A stretch of 64,000 nt of DNA from Bradyrhizobium sp. CCBAU 51765 (GTDB lineage Bacteria; Pseudomonadota; Alphaproteobacteria; Rhizobiales; Xanthobacteraceae). The DNA lies in assembly GCF_015291725.1 (NCBI RefSeq), contig NZ_CP030038.1:2283001-2347000 (forward strand). Direction: 5' to 3'. Every line of letters starts with the position of its first letter. Within the stretch, counting starts at the first letter, position 1. Shown piece after piece: positions 39,198-48,049 of this stretch. The notes below the pieces were generated by a model. It did not search any database, was not told where the DNA came from, and worked only from the letters and a program-made list of their open reading frames with translations. The position numbers and the translations under genes are program-made.

Positions 39198-39867
39198 GCG
39201 CGGACCGGCCGTTTGCAGGCGATGCTTGCGTCGGATCTCCCGAGTCCACATCGCGGCGCGCCGGCGGATGCCCGTGAACGTGGCCGCCGTCGGGCTCGAT
39301 GCCGGCGTAGCTCTCGTGTGTGTGGGAATGCACAGGGCCTTCCGCTCCGCCGAAGAGGCGCCGCGATTCATGTGGAGCAAGATAGGGAATGACATCCCGG
39401 CCGGGTACGAACTCGTAGCGGAGTCCCTCGAAGCGGTGCGTGTTCATGACGGACGCCATCACCTTGCGGTCGACGGTGAGCGGGACATAGACGACCGTGT
39501 CCTTGACAAGCGCGGGCCAATGCTGGTTGCCCATCGCGTGGCCCAGTTCCACGCATGTCCGCATCGCCAGCTTCGGCGGAAGCCTCGTCAGTTCGTCCAA
39601 ATGCACGATCATCACGTCACGCAACTCGATTCGCGCAATGATCGCGGAGCGCGCATGGGCATCCCAAAGCAAGACGTCTCCATCGCGGATGTGGGTACCG
39701 CGGTCGATCGAGATTGCGACTTGCACGCCCTTGACCGTCGTCTTCCGGAAGCGGCTCTTCTGCGCTTCCCATTGGTCGATCTCGAGCAGGTCGGTATCGG
39801 CGGATGACAAGCGCTCCGCCCATTCATGGTCGTCGATGCTGCCTACGATTGAATCGATCAGGATCAT
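39181..39867 (-). CDS. ureE: Urease nickel metallochaperone UreE
   Basis: A 228-residue UreE. The Ni-binding His of the central domain lies in GNQHWP (H116). The C-terminal 60 residues are His-rich (HSHTHE, HVHGH, SAHDH), as in UreE proteins that store several nickel ions. The protein donates Ni2+ to UreG. It begins 10 bp after ureC and overlaps ureF. The long His tail is at the upper end of the family's range. Confidence 0.95.
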   Translation of the reverse strand: MILIDSIVGSIDDHEWAERLSSADTDLLEIDQWEAQKSRFRKTTVKGVQVAISIDRGTHIRDGDVLLWDAHARSAIIARIELRDVMIVHLDELTRLPPKLAMRTCVELGHAMGNQHWPALVKDTVVYVPLTVDRKVMASVMNTHRFEGLRYEFVPGRDVIPYLAPHESRRLFGGAEGPVHSHTHESYAGIEPDGGHVHGHPPARRDVDSGDPTQASPANGRSAHDHRE

Positions 39868-39877
39868 GCCAGGTGCC

Positions 39878-41599
39878 TCAGCTGAAGAAGTATTTCTGGT
39901 TCAACGACACCGTCTTTAGGGGGGGCACGGTCGCGTGCTTGCCGTCGACCGTCACCGCAAAGGTTTCCGGATTGACTTCGATCTTCGGCGTGCCGGCGTT
40001 TCGGACCATATTGCTCTTGCCGATATTGCGTACATTGCGTACCGGCATCACCTGCCTGCGGAGTCCCAGCCGCTCCTTGACCCCGGCGGCGTGCGCTGCG
40101 CCGGAGACGAACGTGATGCAGTTCTCCGCCAGCGCGCTACCCTGGGTTCCGAACATGGCCCGATAATAGGTGGGCTGGGGCGTCGGGAGCGACGCGTTCG
40201 GATCCCCCATGACCGCCCAGCTGATGAAGCCGTTCTTAATCACGATCTTGGGCTTCGCGCCGAAGAACGCAGGCTCCCACAGGACGAGGTCCGCAATCTT
40301 GCCGACCTCCACTGAGCCGAGCACCTCGCTAAGACCGTGTGCAATGGCGGGATTGATCGTGATCTTCGCTACGTAGCGTAGCACCCGGAAATTGTCGTTG
40401 CCGGGCGCGTCCTCCGGAAGCTTGCCGCGGCCGGTCTTCATCGCATCGGCGGTCTGGACGCAACGCAGCCAACATTCCCCGATGCGGCCCATGGCTTGGG
40501 AATCGCTCGAGAACATCGAGATGATCCCGAGATCCTGAAGGACGTTTTCCGCCGCGATGGTCTCAGCCCTGATGCGACTCTCCGTGAAGGCCACATCGGA
40601 CGGAATGTCCGGACTGAGGTGGTGACAGACCATGATCATGTCGTAGAGCTCCGCCTGCGAGTTGATGCCGTAGGGGAGCGTGGGGTTCGTCGAAGAGGGC
40701 AGCACGTTGGGAAGGCCGGCGATCTTGATAATGTCAGGCGCATGGCCGCCGCCGGAGCCCTCGGTATGGAACGAATGGACCGTCCGCCCCTCGAACGCCT
40801 CGATCGAGTCGTCGATGAAGCCAGACTCGTTCAAGGTGTCGGTATGAATGCAGACCTGCGTGTCCGTCTCGTCGGCTACTGTCAGAGCGGACCGCAGCAC
40901 TGCCGGAGTGGTGCCCCAGTCTTCGTGACACTTCACGCCGACTGCGCCCGCCTCGATCTGTTCGATGAGGGCCGCCTTGCCGTGTCCGTGACCCTTGCCG
41001 AGGATGCCGACGTTGAGAGGCCAATCCTCGAACGCGCGTAACATCATGTTGATGTTGCCGGGACCGGATGTCACCGTCGTCGCATTGGAGCCGTCGGAAG
41101 GGCCCGTGCCACCGCCGATCAACGTCGTCGTGCCGTTTGAGAGTGCGGCCTGCGCCTGCTGCGGAGAAATGAAGTGAATGTGCGTGTCGATCCCGGCGGC
41201 TGTCAGGATGAGATGCGAACCCGAGATGGCGTCGGTGGCCAGACCTATCTCGAGCCCGGGCGTGACACGGTCCATGATCTGCGGATTGCCGGACTTGCCG
41301 ATGGCACAGATGCGGCCATCCTTGATGCCCACATCCGCTTTCACGACGCCGAGCACCGCGTCGATCACGGTGACGTTGGTGATCACGAGGTCGGGAGCGC
41401 CACCCGCCCGCGTCACCTGATTGTCCATACCCATGCCTTCGCGCATGCTCTTGCCGCCGCCGAAAACGATCTCGTCGCCATAGCCGCCGCGCAGATCGCG
41501 CTCGATCTCGACGAACAGCCCTGTATCACCCAAGCGGATGCGATCACCGGTCGTCGGACCGAACAGGCCGACATATTCTTGTCGCGATATGGTCGCCAT
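39878..41599 (-). CDS. ureC: Urease alpha subunit
   Basis: A 573-residue catalytic subunit that hydrolyses urea to ammonia and carbamate. The dinuclear Ni site is complete by comparison with Klebsiella urease: H140 and H142 (DTHIH), the carbamylated Lys K223 (VKCHEDWG), H252, H278 and D366. The mobile-flap Cys C325 and His H326 (MVCHH) are also present. The segment after DTHIH reads FISPQQ, and the [11 protein letters not shown] region departs from the usual TPG form, so this is a somewhat divergent urease. ureB ends 27 bp upstream. Confidence 0.97.
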   Translation of the reverse strand: MATISRQEYVGLFGPTTGDRIRLGDTGLFVEIERDLRGGYGDEIVFGGGKSMREGMGMDNQVTRAGGAPDLVITNVTVIDAVLGVVKADVGIKDGRICAIGKSGNPQIMDRVTPGLEIGLATDAISGSHLILTAAGIDTHIHFISPQQAQAALSNGTTTLIGGGTGPSDGSNATTVTSGPGNINMMLRAFEDWPLNVGILGKGHGHGKAALIEQIEAGAVGVKCHEDWGTTPAVLRSALTVADETDTQVCIHTDTLNESGFIDDSIEAFEGRTVHSFHTEGSGGGHAPDIIKIAGLPNVLPSSTNPTLPYGINSQAELYDMIMVCHHLSPDIPSDVAFTESRIRAETIAAENVLQDLGIISMFSSDSQAMGRIGECWLRCVQTADAMKTGRGKLPEDAPGNDNFRVLRYVAKITINPAIAHGLSEVLGSVEVGKIADLVLWEPAFFGAKPKIVIKNGFISWAVMGDPNASLPTPQPTYYRAMFGTQGSALAENCITFVSGAAHAAGVKERLGLRRQVMPVRNVRNIGKSNMVRNAGTPKIEVNPETFAVTVDGKHATVPPLKTVSLNQKYFFS

Positions 41600-41626
41600 C
41601 GTCGCCCTCGCTCGAGAATAGGAGTG

Positions 41627-42076
41627 TCAGGCCTTCGTCTTGACGGAACGGAAGCCGCGCTCCGTCGCCTGTGCCACCGCCTTGGATTTGACCGTGGCGG
41701 CGTCCGAGCCGGCGGTAGGACCGTCGACGAGATTGTTGAAGCCATAAACGGCACGCTTGCCGCCATATGGAACGAGCTCAACCTCGCGTTCGTCGCCGGG
41801 CTCGAACCTGGTCGCAGTCGAGGAAGGAATATTGAGGTGCAGTCCGAAGGCGGCTGCGCGATCGAATTCCAGCGCGCGATTGACTTCGAAGAAGTGGAAG
41901 TGCGATCCAACCTGTATCGGCCGGTCTCCGGCGTTGCGCACCTTGAGTGTCGTGACGGGGCGATCTGCGTCGAACGAGATCGCAGACGGGCCGTAGATGT
42001 AGCCGCCGATCGGTACATCGACCGTCGCCGGGTCGACATCGGCGGCGATCTTGGGACCGGCCTTTGGTCCAGCCAT
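41627..42076 (-). CDS. ureB: Urease beta subunit
   Basis: A 149-residue beta subunit with a core of about 105 residues ([44 protein letters not shown]). A C-terminal extension of about 40 residues follows, as in several alphaproteobacterial ureases. It packs with UreA and UreC in the (UreABC)3 complex. ureA ends 20 bp upstream. Confidence 0.95.
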   Translation of the reverse strand: MAGPKAGPKIAADVDPATVDVPIGGYIYGPSAISFDADRPVTTLKVRNAGDRPIQVGSHFHFFEVNRALEFDRAAAFGLHLNIPSSTATRFEPGDEREVELVPYGGKRAVYGFNNLVDGPTAGSDAATVKSKAVAQATERGFRSVKTKA

Positions 42077-42096
42077 GTTGAACTCCTGCTAGGTTG

Positions 42097-42399
42097 TCAT
42101 TGGATCGGCGTATGTACTGTCACCAAACGGCTCCCGTCGGTAAATACCGCCTCGATCTGAACCATTGGAATGAGATCGGCGACGCCATCCATCACGTCGG
42201 CCTTGCTCAGGACGGTGCGCGCTTCATTGGTCACATCTTCGATTGTCTTCCCTGCACGGGCACCATCGAGAGCCGTCGCCGAGATGACGGCTACGGCCTC
42301 TGGATAGTTCAGCTTCAGGCCTTTGGCTTGTCGCTTCAGCGCAACGTCAGCCACCATGTAGACAAGCAGCTTGTCGAATTCTCTCGGCGTTAGTTGCAT
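42097..42399 (-). CDS. ureA: Urease gamma subunit
   Basis: A 100-residue structural subunit. [37 protein letters not shown] is diagnostic. GGAGG precedes the ATG at 42399. It is the first gene of the ureABCEFGD-urea transporter operon, which must be expressed from the gap upstream of 42399. Confidence 0.97.
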   Translation of the reverse strand: MQLTPREFDKLLVYMVADVALKRQAKGLKLNYPEAVAVISATALDGARAGKTIEDVTNEARTVLSKADVMDGVADLIPMVQIEAVFTDGSRLVTVHTPIQ

Positions 42400-42699
42400 G
42401 CAGTCCTCCTGAGCTGCTGGCGAAGGGCAGGCTGACATTGCTAGTCATGCAGCCGCTCGCCGGAGCGGGCAATGGGGCTTCTACCTAGTCACGGATTGGG
42501 AAATACCTAGCGAGCGGAATGTCATTGCGCTTGGCCTGTCCAGCGCTTGATTCTCCTAATATGACAGCCGACACGGCGGCAGGGAGCCATTGGTTCTTGT
42601 TGCTCATTGTCTCCTTCGTCCAATCAATGACGGCTGAATGGGCTTCGGGACGAAGCTGGCTCTTTGGATTTGCGCGGTTGGCAAGGAGCATTTCAGGCC
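42400..42699. promoter_or_regulatory. Promoter region of the urease operon
   Basis: A 300-bp region upstream of ureA. On the ureA strand it shows CTAGG twice, about 22 bp apart (in 42482-42490 and 42498-42511), within GCTAGGTATTTCCC and ACTAGGTAG. No sigma-54 GG-N10-GC promoter or NtrC-like site was recognised. Short frames in this region are not protein-like. Confidence 0.45.
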
Positions 42700-42981
42700 T
42701 CACCGCCATCCGCACACCCGACGACCGCGATGCCACCAGCAGACCCAGCGGCGACGGCGTCTCCTGTGCGGGGGCCCCCAGCCCGGGTGAGGAGGCGGGG
42801 GCGGTCCCCACCACTGCGCCCGCCGCACGAAGTCCGTCGGCTTGCCGGTTTTCGCGAGATCGGAGTCGATCGGCATCGCCTCCGCGACGCGAACGAAGTG
42901 GACACCGACGGCGCCGATCGCCGCGGCGACTACGGCATTCTGTGTAAGGCCAAGGAAAGCGCGTCGGGTAGGAGCGTTCAT
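42700..42981 (-). CDS. Small exported protein, Pro/Trp/Arg-rich
   Basis: A 93-residue protein with a Tat-like signal (TRRAFLGLTQNAVVAAAIGAVG, residues 5-26) and a short linker. Its C-terminus has WWGPPPPPHPGWGPP, then six consecutive Arg, and WVCWWHRGRRVCGWR. AAGGAG precedes the ATG at 42981, which selects it over two upstream ATGs. Small twin-arginine-signal proteins with this tail recur in Bradyrhizobium, with no known role. Two Cys could form a disulfide. It overlaps nothing essential and follows hdeD closely. Confidence 0.68.
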   Translation of the reverse strand: MNAPTRRAFLGLTQNAVVAAAIGAVGVHFVRVAEAMPIDSDLAKTGKPTDFVRRAQWWGPPPPPHPGWGPPHRRRRRRWVCWWHRGRRVCGWR

Positions 42982-42998
42982 CGCTTTCTCCTTCATTG

Positions 42999-43556
42999 TC
43001 ATGCCGTCCTGCGCCCCGATTGCAGCGCGTAGCGCAGCCACGCCAGGCCATGCACGATCAAGTCGACGCCAAGCAGGAAGCCGAGCGCCCAATCGCTGAT
43101 CGTGGGGAAGCGGAACAGGATCAGCACGCCCGCGAGGATCGCGAAGGCGCCAGAAATCAGCATGATCCAGCCGTTCTGCCCCCAATAGGCAAAGCTCAGA
43201 ATGCATCGTATGACGCCTGATGCGAACAGCACCGCGCCGAGAACATAGGTCAGGATCAGCGCGCCGGAGGCGGGTTGGGTGAGCAGCACGAGACCGAAGG
43301 CGAGATAAAGCGCGCCGAGCACGATCTGCCAGAAGAAACCGCCCCACCCTTTCGTCCAGAACGCGTGTGCAATCTCGAACGCGCCGGCCGCGATGGCGGT
43401 TAGTCCGATGAACTTGACGCTGACGATAGTCGCAAACACAACATCGCCGAGGGCGGCGGCGCCGGCGGCGACCAAGATGATGCCAAGCAGAGCGCAAACC
43501 CAGACTGGCGGAGGCCCTAGAGCTTCGATTCCTGACCGGCTGTCAAAGACTGTCAT
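42999..43556 (-). CDS. HdeD-family acid-resistance membrane protein
   Basis: A 185-residue membrane protein with six hydrophobic segments in the DUF308/HdeD repeat arrangement (ALGDVVFATIVSVKFIGLTAIAAG, LGALYLAFGLVLL, ILAGVLILFRFP). HdeD of E. coli helps survival of acid at high cell density. GGAGGG precedes the ATG at 43556. Its presence in the same island as a urease supports an acid-stress theme, though the family is broad. Confidence 0.88.
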   Translation of the reverse strand: MTVFDSRSGIEALGPPPVWVCALLGIILVAAGAAALGDVVFATIVSVKFIGLTAIAAGAFEIAHAFWTKGWGGFFWQIVLGALYLAFGLVLLTQPASGALILTYVLGAVLFASGVIRCILSFAYWGQNGWIMLISGAFAILAGVLILFRFPTISDWALGFLLGVDLIVHGLAWLRYALQSGRRTA

Positions 43557-43699
43557 GCCACCCTCCAGATCTGACCGGCACGTTTCGGATGCTAGTTTCT
43601 GATCAGCAAAATGGACATCCGACGAAACCCTGAACGACGGTCGGGAATGTGCGTATGTGTGAATGGGACCGCAGCTTCCGGGAACGGCACGGCGACGGC

Positions 43700-44185
43700 T
43701 TATCGCCGACCTCGCGGGCCCAACGTCAAGTGGGTCACCCCCGCCGCCAAGTTGATCCCGATCGACCGCTCTATCGACAGCGGCTGCAGGACCACGGTAC
43801 GGCGAGAGCCGCCAATCAGAACGTTGGCTCCGAGGCCAGGGCCGACGGCGAGGCTGCCGCTCGCGCCCACATAGCTGCCTCGCAATGTGCCGGGACCGAT
43901 CCGCGAGTTCTTGGCAAGCACGGCCCAGGACAGCGTGCTCGCGCTGGTCACGCCGAAGTCAAGGCCAACGCGCCTGATCCGTCCCTCGTAGATGTACTGC
44001 CGGGGTGGACGCCGCGCGTAGAACACACAGCGCAACGATTGCGCCGATCCAAGCACCAGCCCAACTCGAGGCGTGGAGAAGCACAACAGTCTGCCGACCC
44101 TGAACGTCTCCGCCCCCGCGGGCGAGACGATGGTGCAAAGCCAAGCCGACACACCGATGATTGCAAGATATCGCAACTTTTGCAT
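43700..44185 (-). CDS. DUF992 domain-containing secreted protein
   Basis: A 161-residue protein with a signal peptide ending near PAGAET (residue 25), followed by the DUF992 pattern. The segments GRLLCFSTPRVGLVLGS, CVFYARR, YIYEGRIRRVGLDFGVTS and GANVLIGGS are typical. The domain is common in Rhizobiales envelope proteins without known function. Its ATG lies next to the stop of the membrane protein gene upstream, so both probably belong to one transcript with the AI-2E gene. Confidence 0.87.
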   Translation of the reverse strand: MQKLRYLAIIGVSAWLCTIVSPAGAETFRVGRLLCFSTPRVGLVLGSAQSLRCVFYARRPPRQYIYEGRIRRVGLDFGVTSASTLSWAVLAKNSRIGPGTLRGSYVGASGSLAVGPGLGANVLIGGSRRTVVLQPLSIERSIGINLAAGVTHLTLGPRGRR

Positions 44186-44782
44186 TCAATCCTCCGCCTG
44201 CTTGTTCATTCCGGCGGGGACCTGTGAGGGCCGATCCTGGCGCAGCCAGAACGAGATGGCGAGGCCGATCAGCAGTACGGCGCCGAGAAGGAAGAAAAAA
44301 ATGGACTGTTTGAGCCAGGATATCGCCGGAACGGCGGCGCCCATCGCGAGACCTAGAAAGGAAATTTGCGGAGACAGCAGGCTCACGCCCGCAAGGAACG
44401 TGCCGAGCGCAAGCAGCGTCAGCAGGACAAGGCTGGTCGCCGGGGTGGGAAGCAACTGCTGTACGCGGGAGATCAGCATGATGTTCATCGTGACCAGAAC
44501 CGCGATCCAGTGCAGGGCCTGGGTCCAGATCAAGCGGAACTGGTTCTCCTTGCCTTCGATCTCCGACCACTTGGTAAGGACGCAGACCACGCCGAAGGCA
44601 AGTGCCAGGAATTCCCAATAGCCGGTCAGTGGCTGGTGCGAGATGTTGGTATAGGCGACGCCGGCGATGGCGAGCAGCAGCGCTACAGCATAGGGAAGCT
44701 GCTGCCACAGGAAACGGGACCTCCGGGAACGCGCCAAGGGACGTTCTGGAGCATGACTTTGCTGCGCAGCGATCCCGCTCAT
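44186..44782 (-). CDS. Hypothetical multi-pass membrane protein
   Basis: A 198-residue protein with about five or six hydrophobic helices (LLLAIAGVAYTNI, FLALAFGVVCVL, IAVLVTMNIML, LVLLTLLALGTFLAG, FLGLAMGAAVPAI, FFFLLGAVLLIGLAISFW). The start overlaps the AI-2E stop by 4 nt. I do not recognise the family. Position suggests an envelope function shared with its neighbours. Confidence 0.75.
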   Translation of the reverse strand: MSGIAAQQSHAPERPLARSRRSRFLWQQLPYAVALLLAIAGVAYTNISHQPLTGYWEFLALAFGVVCVLTKWSEIEGKENQFRLIWTQALHWIAVLVTMNIMLISRVQQLLPTPATSLVLLTLLALGTFLAGVSLLSPQISFLGLAMGAAVPAISWLKQSIFFFLLGAVLLIGLAISFWLRQDRPSQVPAGMNKQAED

Positions 44783-45921
44783 TGCTGCTCACTCGCGGCG
44801 GTCAGGGCCGGCTCGAGATCATCGCCAATGTAATCCTCGACATAGAGCCTGATGATTGCGACGCGGCCGACGGCGACCAACGGCATGGCAACGGCGACCC
44901 CCATAACGCCGAACAGCGCGCCGAGCAGGACTATCGCAACTAATGTCCAGGCCGGAGGGGTCTCGACCGCATGTCGTTGGATCAGCGGGCCGATCACGTA
45001 GCCTTCGATCGACTGGATGATCGTGTAGGCGACGACGGCCCAGATGAGCAGCGAGGTCCCCAGCGGCATCGCGACGAGCGCAATCGGGATCGCGGCGACG
45101 ATCGGCCCGAGATAGGGAATGAAATTTGACAAGCCCGCCTGGATCCCAAGCACGAAAGGAGCGGGCAGTCCTATGAGATAGAGCGTGATCCATACGCAGA
45201 GTGTCATCAGGATGACGCGGACCAATTGACCGACAAACCACAACCGCATGACGCTGCCCATCTCGTCCATCACGGCGCGAGCGCGGGCACGGTACGAGTG
45301 CTTGACCAACACGATCACGCTCTCTCGATGGCTGGTGGGATCGTAGGCAAACAGAATCCCGAGGAACAGAATCACAAGCACGGCGGTCAAAAGGCTCGAT
45401 GCTCCACCCAGCAGAAATTGAGCGTGGCTGAGGAAGCGCACCTGATCCGCGAACAGCCATTGCGCAAAGTCGCGGCCCCATTCCGGACCGAGCAGGTCTA
45501 CGCCATATGACAGTAAGTGTGTCTGGAGCACGTCGACTTGGGCATCCATGACCTTCAACAGCAGGCGTGTCTGTTCTGGCAACTTGCCTGCGCCCCAGGC
45601 CACTCCAAAACCGGACAGCACGGACAGCAGCAAGATAACGAGCGTCAAGCGCCAGACGCGTTTGATGGGAACGACTGGGGCCAGAGCCCGCGTCAAAGCA
45701 TCAAGAAAGGCTGCGAACAACACGCCCGCGAAGACAATCAGCAGACTGGAGACGGTTTGCCATATCAGGAAGAGGGCGACGCTCGTGGCAAGCAAGGTGA
45801 GGCCGACCGCCAGCATGCTCGGCCGTCCGGTTTTTTCGGCCTGGTCAGCAGGATTCTCGTGCAGAACGACCTCGCGGATTCTGTCTGTTCCCATCCTGGA
45901 ATCGCTCATCACTCGGTCCAT
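44779..45921 (-). CDS. AI-2E family transporter (PerM/YdiK-like)
   Basis: A 380-residue membrane protein of the AI-2E transporter family. Eight hydrophobic segments are expected; family marks include QAGLSNFIPYLGPIVAAIP and PLIQRHAVETPPAWTLVAIVLLGALFG. Despite the family name, members export diverse ions or solutes. The ATG at 45921 lacks a strong ribosome site, so an in-frame ATG 12 bases later is an alternative. It heads a three-gene set (AI-2E, membrane protein, DUF992). Confidence 0.88.
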   Translation of the reverse strand: MDRVMSDSRMGTDRIREVVLHENPADQAEKTGRPSMLAVGLTLLATSVALFLIWQTVSSLLIVFAGVLFAAFLDALTRALAPVVPIKRVWRLTLVILLLSVLSGFGVAWGAGKLPEQTRLLLKVMDAQVDVLQTHLLSYGVDLLGPEWGRDFAQWLFADQVRFLSHAQFLLGGASSLLTAVLVILFLGILFAYDPTSHRESVIVLVKHSYRARARAVMDEMGSVMRLWFVGQLVRVILMTLCVWITLYLIGLPAPFVLGIQAGLSNFIPYLGPIVAAIPIALVAMPLGTSLLIWAVVAYTIIQSIEGYVIGPLIQRHAVETPPAWTLVAIVLLGALFGVMGVAVAMPLVAVGRVAIIRLYVEDYIGDDLEPALTAASEQQ

Positions 45922-45965
45922 TGCCAGGGGTGACGCTCAGATGTGACGACCAGGTCGGCGATCCC

Positions 45966-46202
45966 TCAGGTGCGAACACGACGGCTGCCATAGTGCGGGT
46001 GCCTGCCGCCGCGATGGCGCCAGTAGCGGTGCTTGAAGGGATTGGCATTGGTGTTGGGCGCCACCTCTTTTGGTGCAACCGCACCAGTCTCTTTTTGCGG
46101 CGTCGCGGTACTGTCCTTCGGCTGCGCGACCGAAAGGGACGGCATGATAACCGCCACCAATCCGCCCAGTACCAAGGCGCGCCCAATGGGGTGAATGTTC
46201 AT
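45966..46202 (-). CDS. Small exported protein, hypothetical
   Basis: A 78-residue protein with a signal peptide (LVLGGLVAVIMPSLSVAQP, cleavage near residue 26), a Thr/Ala/Pro-rich linker, and a basic His/Arg tail (FKHRYWRHRGGRHPHYG). The ATG at 46202 is preceded by AAGGAGGCGAGG, a very strong ribosome site. The function is unknown. Confidence 0.72.
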   Translation of the reverse strand: MNIHPIGRALVLGGLVAVIMPSLSVAQPKDSTATPQKETGAVAPKEVAPNTNANPFKHRYWRHRGGRHPHYGSRRVRT

Positions 46203-46367
46203 CCTCGCCTCCTTGCGGCCGGGGGACCACGGCTCAGACCGCCTGGCTCTGGCGGCCTGCGCGCAGAGCCAGGCACCACCCGCGACCTTAGAAGTACGCG
46301 TCGCGTGCGCACATCAGGGATTCTCTGTAGACGGCGAGGGCAGGAAATCGGCAGGCGCGCCGAACGC

Positions 46368-46559
46368 TCAGGAGGTGGAGGTCGGATCCGGCTGCCGGCC
46401 AACGAGCACGACACTGCCGCGGAAGAACTCGCCGGCCCTGGCGAGCTCGGCGGCGACATGCCGGGCGTGGCGGATGGCGGCATCCTGATCGGCGCAGTCT
46501 TGTCCAATCCCATCGGGACAGACGCCGTACTTGTCGGCAATGTGAAAGAAGAAGCGCAT
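46368..46559 (-). CDS. DUF6894-like small protein
   Basis: A 63-residue protein starting MRFFFHIADKYGVCPDGIG and continuing DQDAAIRHARHVAAEL, the pattern of the small DUF6894 proteins common in Rhizobiales. The ATG at 46559 has GAGG upstream; the longer frame is not protein-like. The function is unknown. Confidence 0.75.
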   Translation of the reverse strand: MRFFFHIADKYGVCPDGIGQDCADQDAAIRHARHVAAELARAGEFFRGSVVLVGRQPDPTSTS

Positions 46560-46815
46560 GCCTCGGATTAGGGCAGACAGGCTCCCGCTTCCAAGTGACA
46601 AAGGCGTAAGGAATCTACGCCAAAGGGCGCAGCCGACCGGGCAGGTTCCTGTCTTGCGGGACTGTAACGCCAGCAGCGGGCGACGCTTGGGGGCGCCGCG
46701 AGCATATCCGGAGCAGGTGGTTTTCACCGCAGCAATTCGGGTCATCGTCCGATGCCGCTCCGCTGGCCGAAGGGATAGCGTGGCCCCGCTGGGGCGAGTT
46801 CCAGAGGAGGCAGCG

Positions 46816-47526
46816 ATGTCCAATTTTGACCAGAACCTGGCGGCCGCGGAGACGGCGGGCAGCGCGATTGCGGTAGACGCCGGATTGCGCGACTACATGC
46901 TGCGTATCTACACCTACATGGGCGCGGGCGTCGGCTTTACCGCCGTCGCCGCTTGGCTCACCTATCAGATTACTGATCCGGCCTGGCTGCAGAGCCCATT
47001 GATGTGGATCTTCATCCTGGCGCCGCTTGCGCTGGTGTTCTTCATCGGCTCACGCATCAATACGCTGTCGGCACCGACGGCGCGGCTTCTGTTCTTCGTC
47101 TATGCAGGCTTGATCGGCATATCGCTCTCGATACTGCTGCACATTTATACCAGTTCGTCGATCGCTCGCGTGTTTTTCATCGCAGCCGCCAGTTTCGGCG
47201 CGCTCAGCCTTTTTGGCTATACGACCAGGCGCGATCTCTCCGGGCTCGGCACCTTCCTGTTCATGGGCCTGATCGGAATCATCATCGCGAGCCTGGTCAA
47301 TCTGTTCCTGTGGTCGAGTGCGCTCGACTGGCTGATATCGATCGTCGGCGTTGGCGTGTTTGCCGGGCTCACGGCCTACGATACGCAGCGGATCAAGGCG
47401 ATGTACGACAGCGCGGATGACCAGACCTCTGCAGGTCGCAAGTCAGTCTTGGCCGCGCTGTCGCTCTATCTCAATTTCATAAACCTGTTCATGATGCTGT
47501 TGCGGCTGGCGGGCGGCCGACGCTGA
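46816..47526 (+). CDS. Bax inhibitor-1/YccA family membrane protein
   Basis: A 236-residue, seven-helix membrane protein of the BI-1/YccA/TMBIM family. The N-terminal LRDYMLRIYTYMGAGV and the C-terminal GLTAYDTQRIKAMY with the pH/Ca-sensing Asp region are typical. Bacterial members act as pH-dependent Ca2+ leaks or FtsH regulators. GAGGAGG precedes the ATG at 46816. It is tail-to-tail with the DUF1269 gene. Confidence 0.92.
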   Translation: MSNFDQNLAAAETAGSAIAVDAGLRDYMLRIYTYMGAGVGFTAVAAWLTYQITDPAWLQSPLMWIFILAPLALVFFIGSRINTLSAPTARLLFFVYAGLIGISLSILLHIYTSSSIARVFFIAAASFGALSLFGYTTRRDLSGLGTFLFMGLIGIIIASLVNLFLWSSALDWLISIVGVGVFAGLTAYDTQRIKAMYDSADDQTSAGRKSVLAALSLYLNFINLFMMLLRLAGGRR

Positions 47527-47545
47527 GGCGAGGAAAGCCGGCGGT

Positions 47546-48049
47546 TCATGCCGCCGGCCGCTCGACGGCGCTGGCCAAGGCGTCGCGCAAGACCTTTTCC
47601 TTGGTGTCGTCGAGAGACGTTTTGAGCACGACGCCCCCGGCGTCCTTGATCTCCTTGATCACCTTGTCCGCGGTCATGTGCTTGATCAGGACGAACAGGG
47701 CCGCGTTTCCGGTCTGGAGATTTGCGGCCAATTCCTTCATGAACTTGTCATCGATGCCGAAGTCCGACAGAGCGCCACCGAGAGCACCTGAGGCCGCGCC
47801 CACAGCGACGCCCAGGATCGGATTAAGAAAGAGAACGCCGATCAGAAGCCCCCAAAAGCTTCCTGTCATCGCGCCCATGGCGGTCGTGTTGACGAGTTGA
47901 TTGAGCTTGATGCCGCCCGATTCCGTCTTCACGGCGATCACGGCGTCGCTGATCGTGATCAGATATTCCTTCTGCAGCCCGAGCAGTCGTTGGCGCACCT
48001 CTTCGGCCTTCGCCTCGGATGGATACACGATCGCAACCAGATCGGACAT
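47546..48049 (-). CDS. DUF1269 family membrane protein
   Basis: A 167-residue protein: an N-terminal soluble part (DLVAIVYPSEAKAEEVRQRLLGLQKEYLI), then a Gly/Ala-rich glycine-zipper-like membrane region (MGAMTGSFWGLLIGVLFLNPILGVAVGAASGALGGAL), then a cytoplasmic C-terminus (FVLIKHMTADKVIKEI). This is the DUF1269 pattern, often stress-induced in Rhizobiales. GGAGG precedes the ATG at 48049. GGAAACCCTAGG lies about 90 bp upstream, a motif seen upstream of other island genes. Confidence 0.88.
   Translation of the reverse strand: MSDLVAIVYPSEAKAEEVRQRLLGLQKEYLITISDAVIAVKTESGGIKLNQLVNTTAMGAMTGSFWGLLIGVLFLNPILGVAVGAASGALGGALSDFGIDDKFMKELAANLQTGNAALFVLIKHMTADKVIKEIKDAGGVVLKTSLDDTKEKVLRDALASAVERPAA

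Noticed and set aside
42400..42699. Sigma-54/NtrC-type promoter for the urease operon
   Set aside because: I looked for GG-N10-GC elements and NtrC-like palindromes on the ureA strand and found no convincing match.
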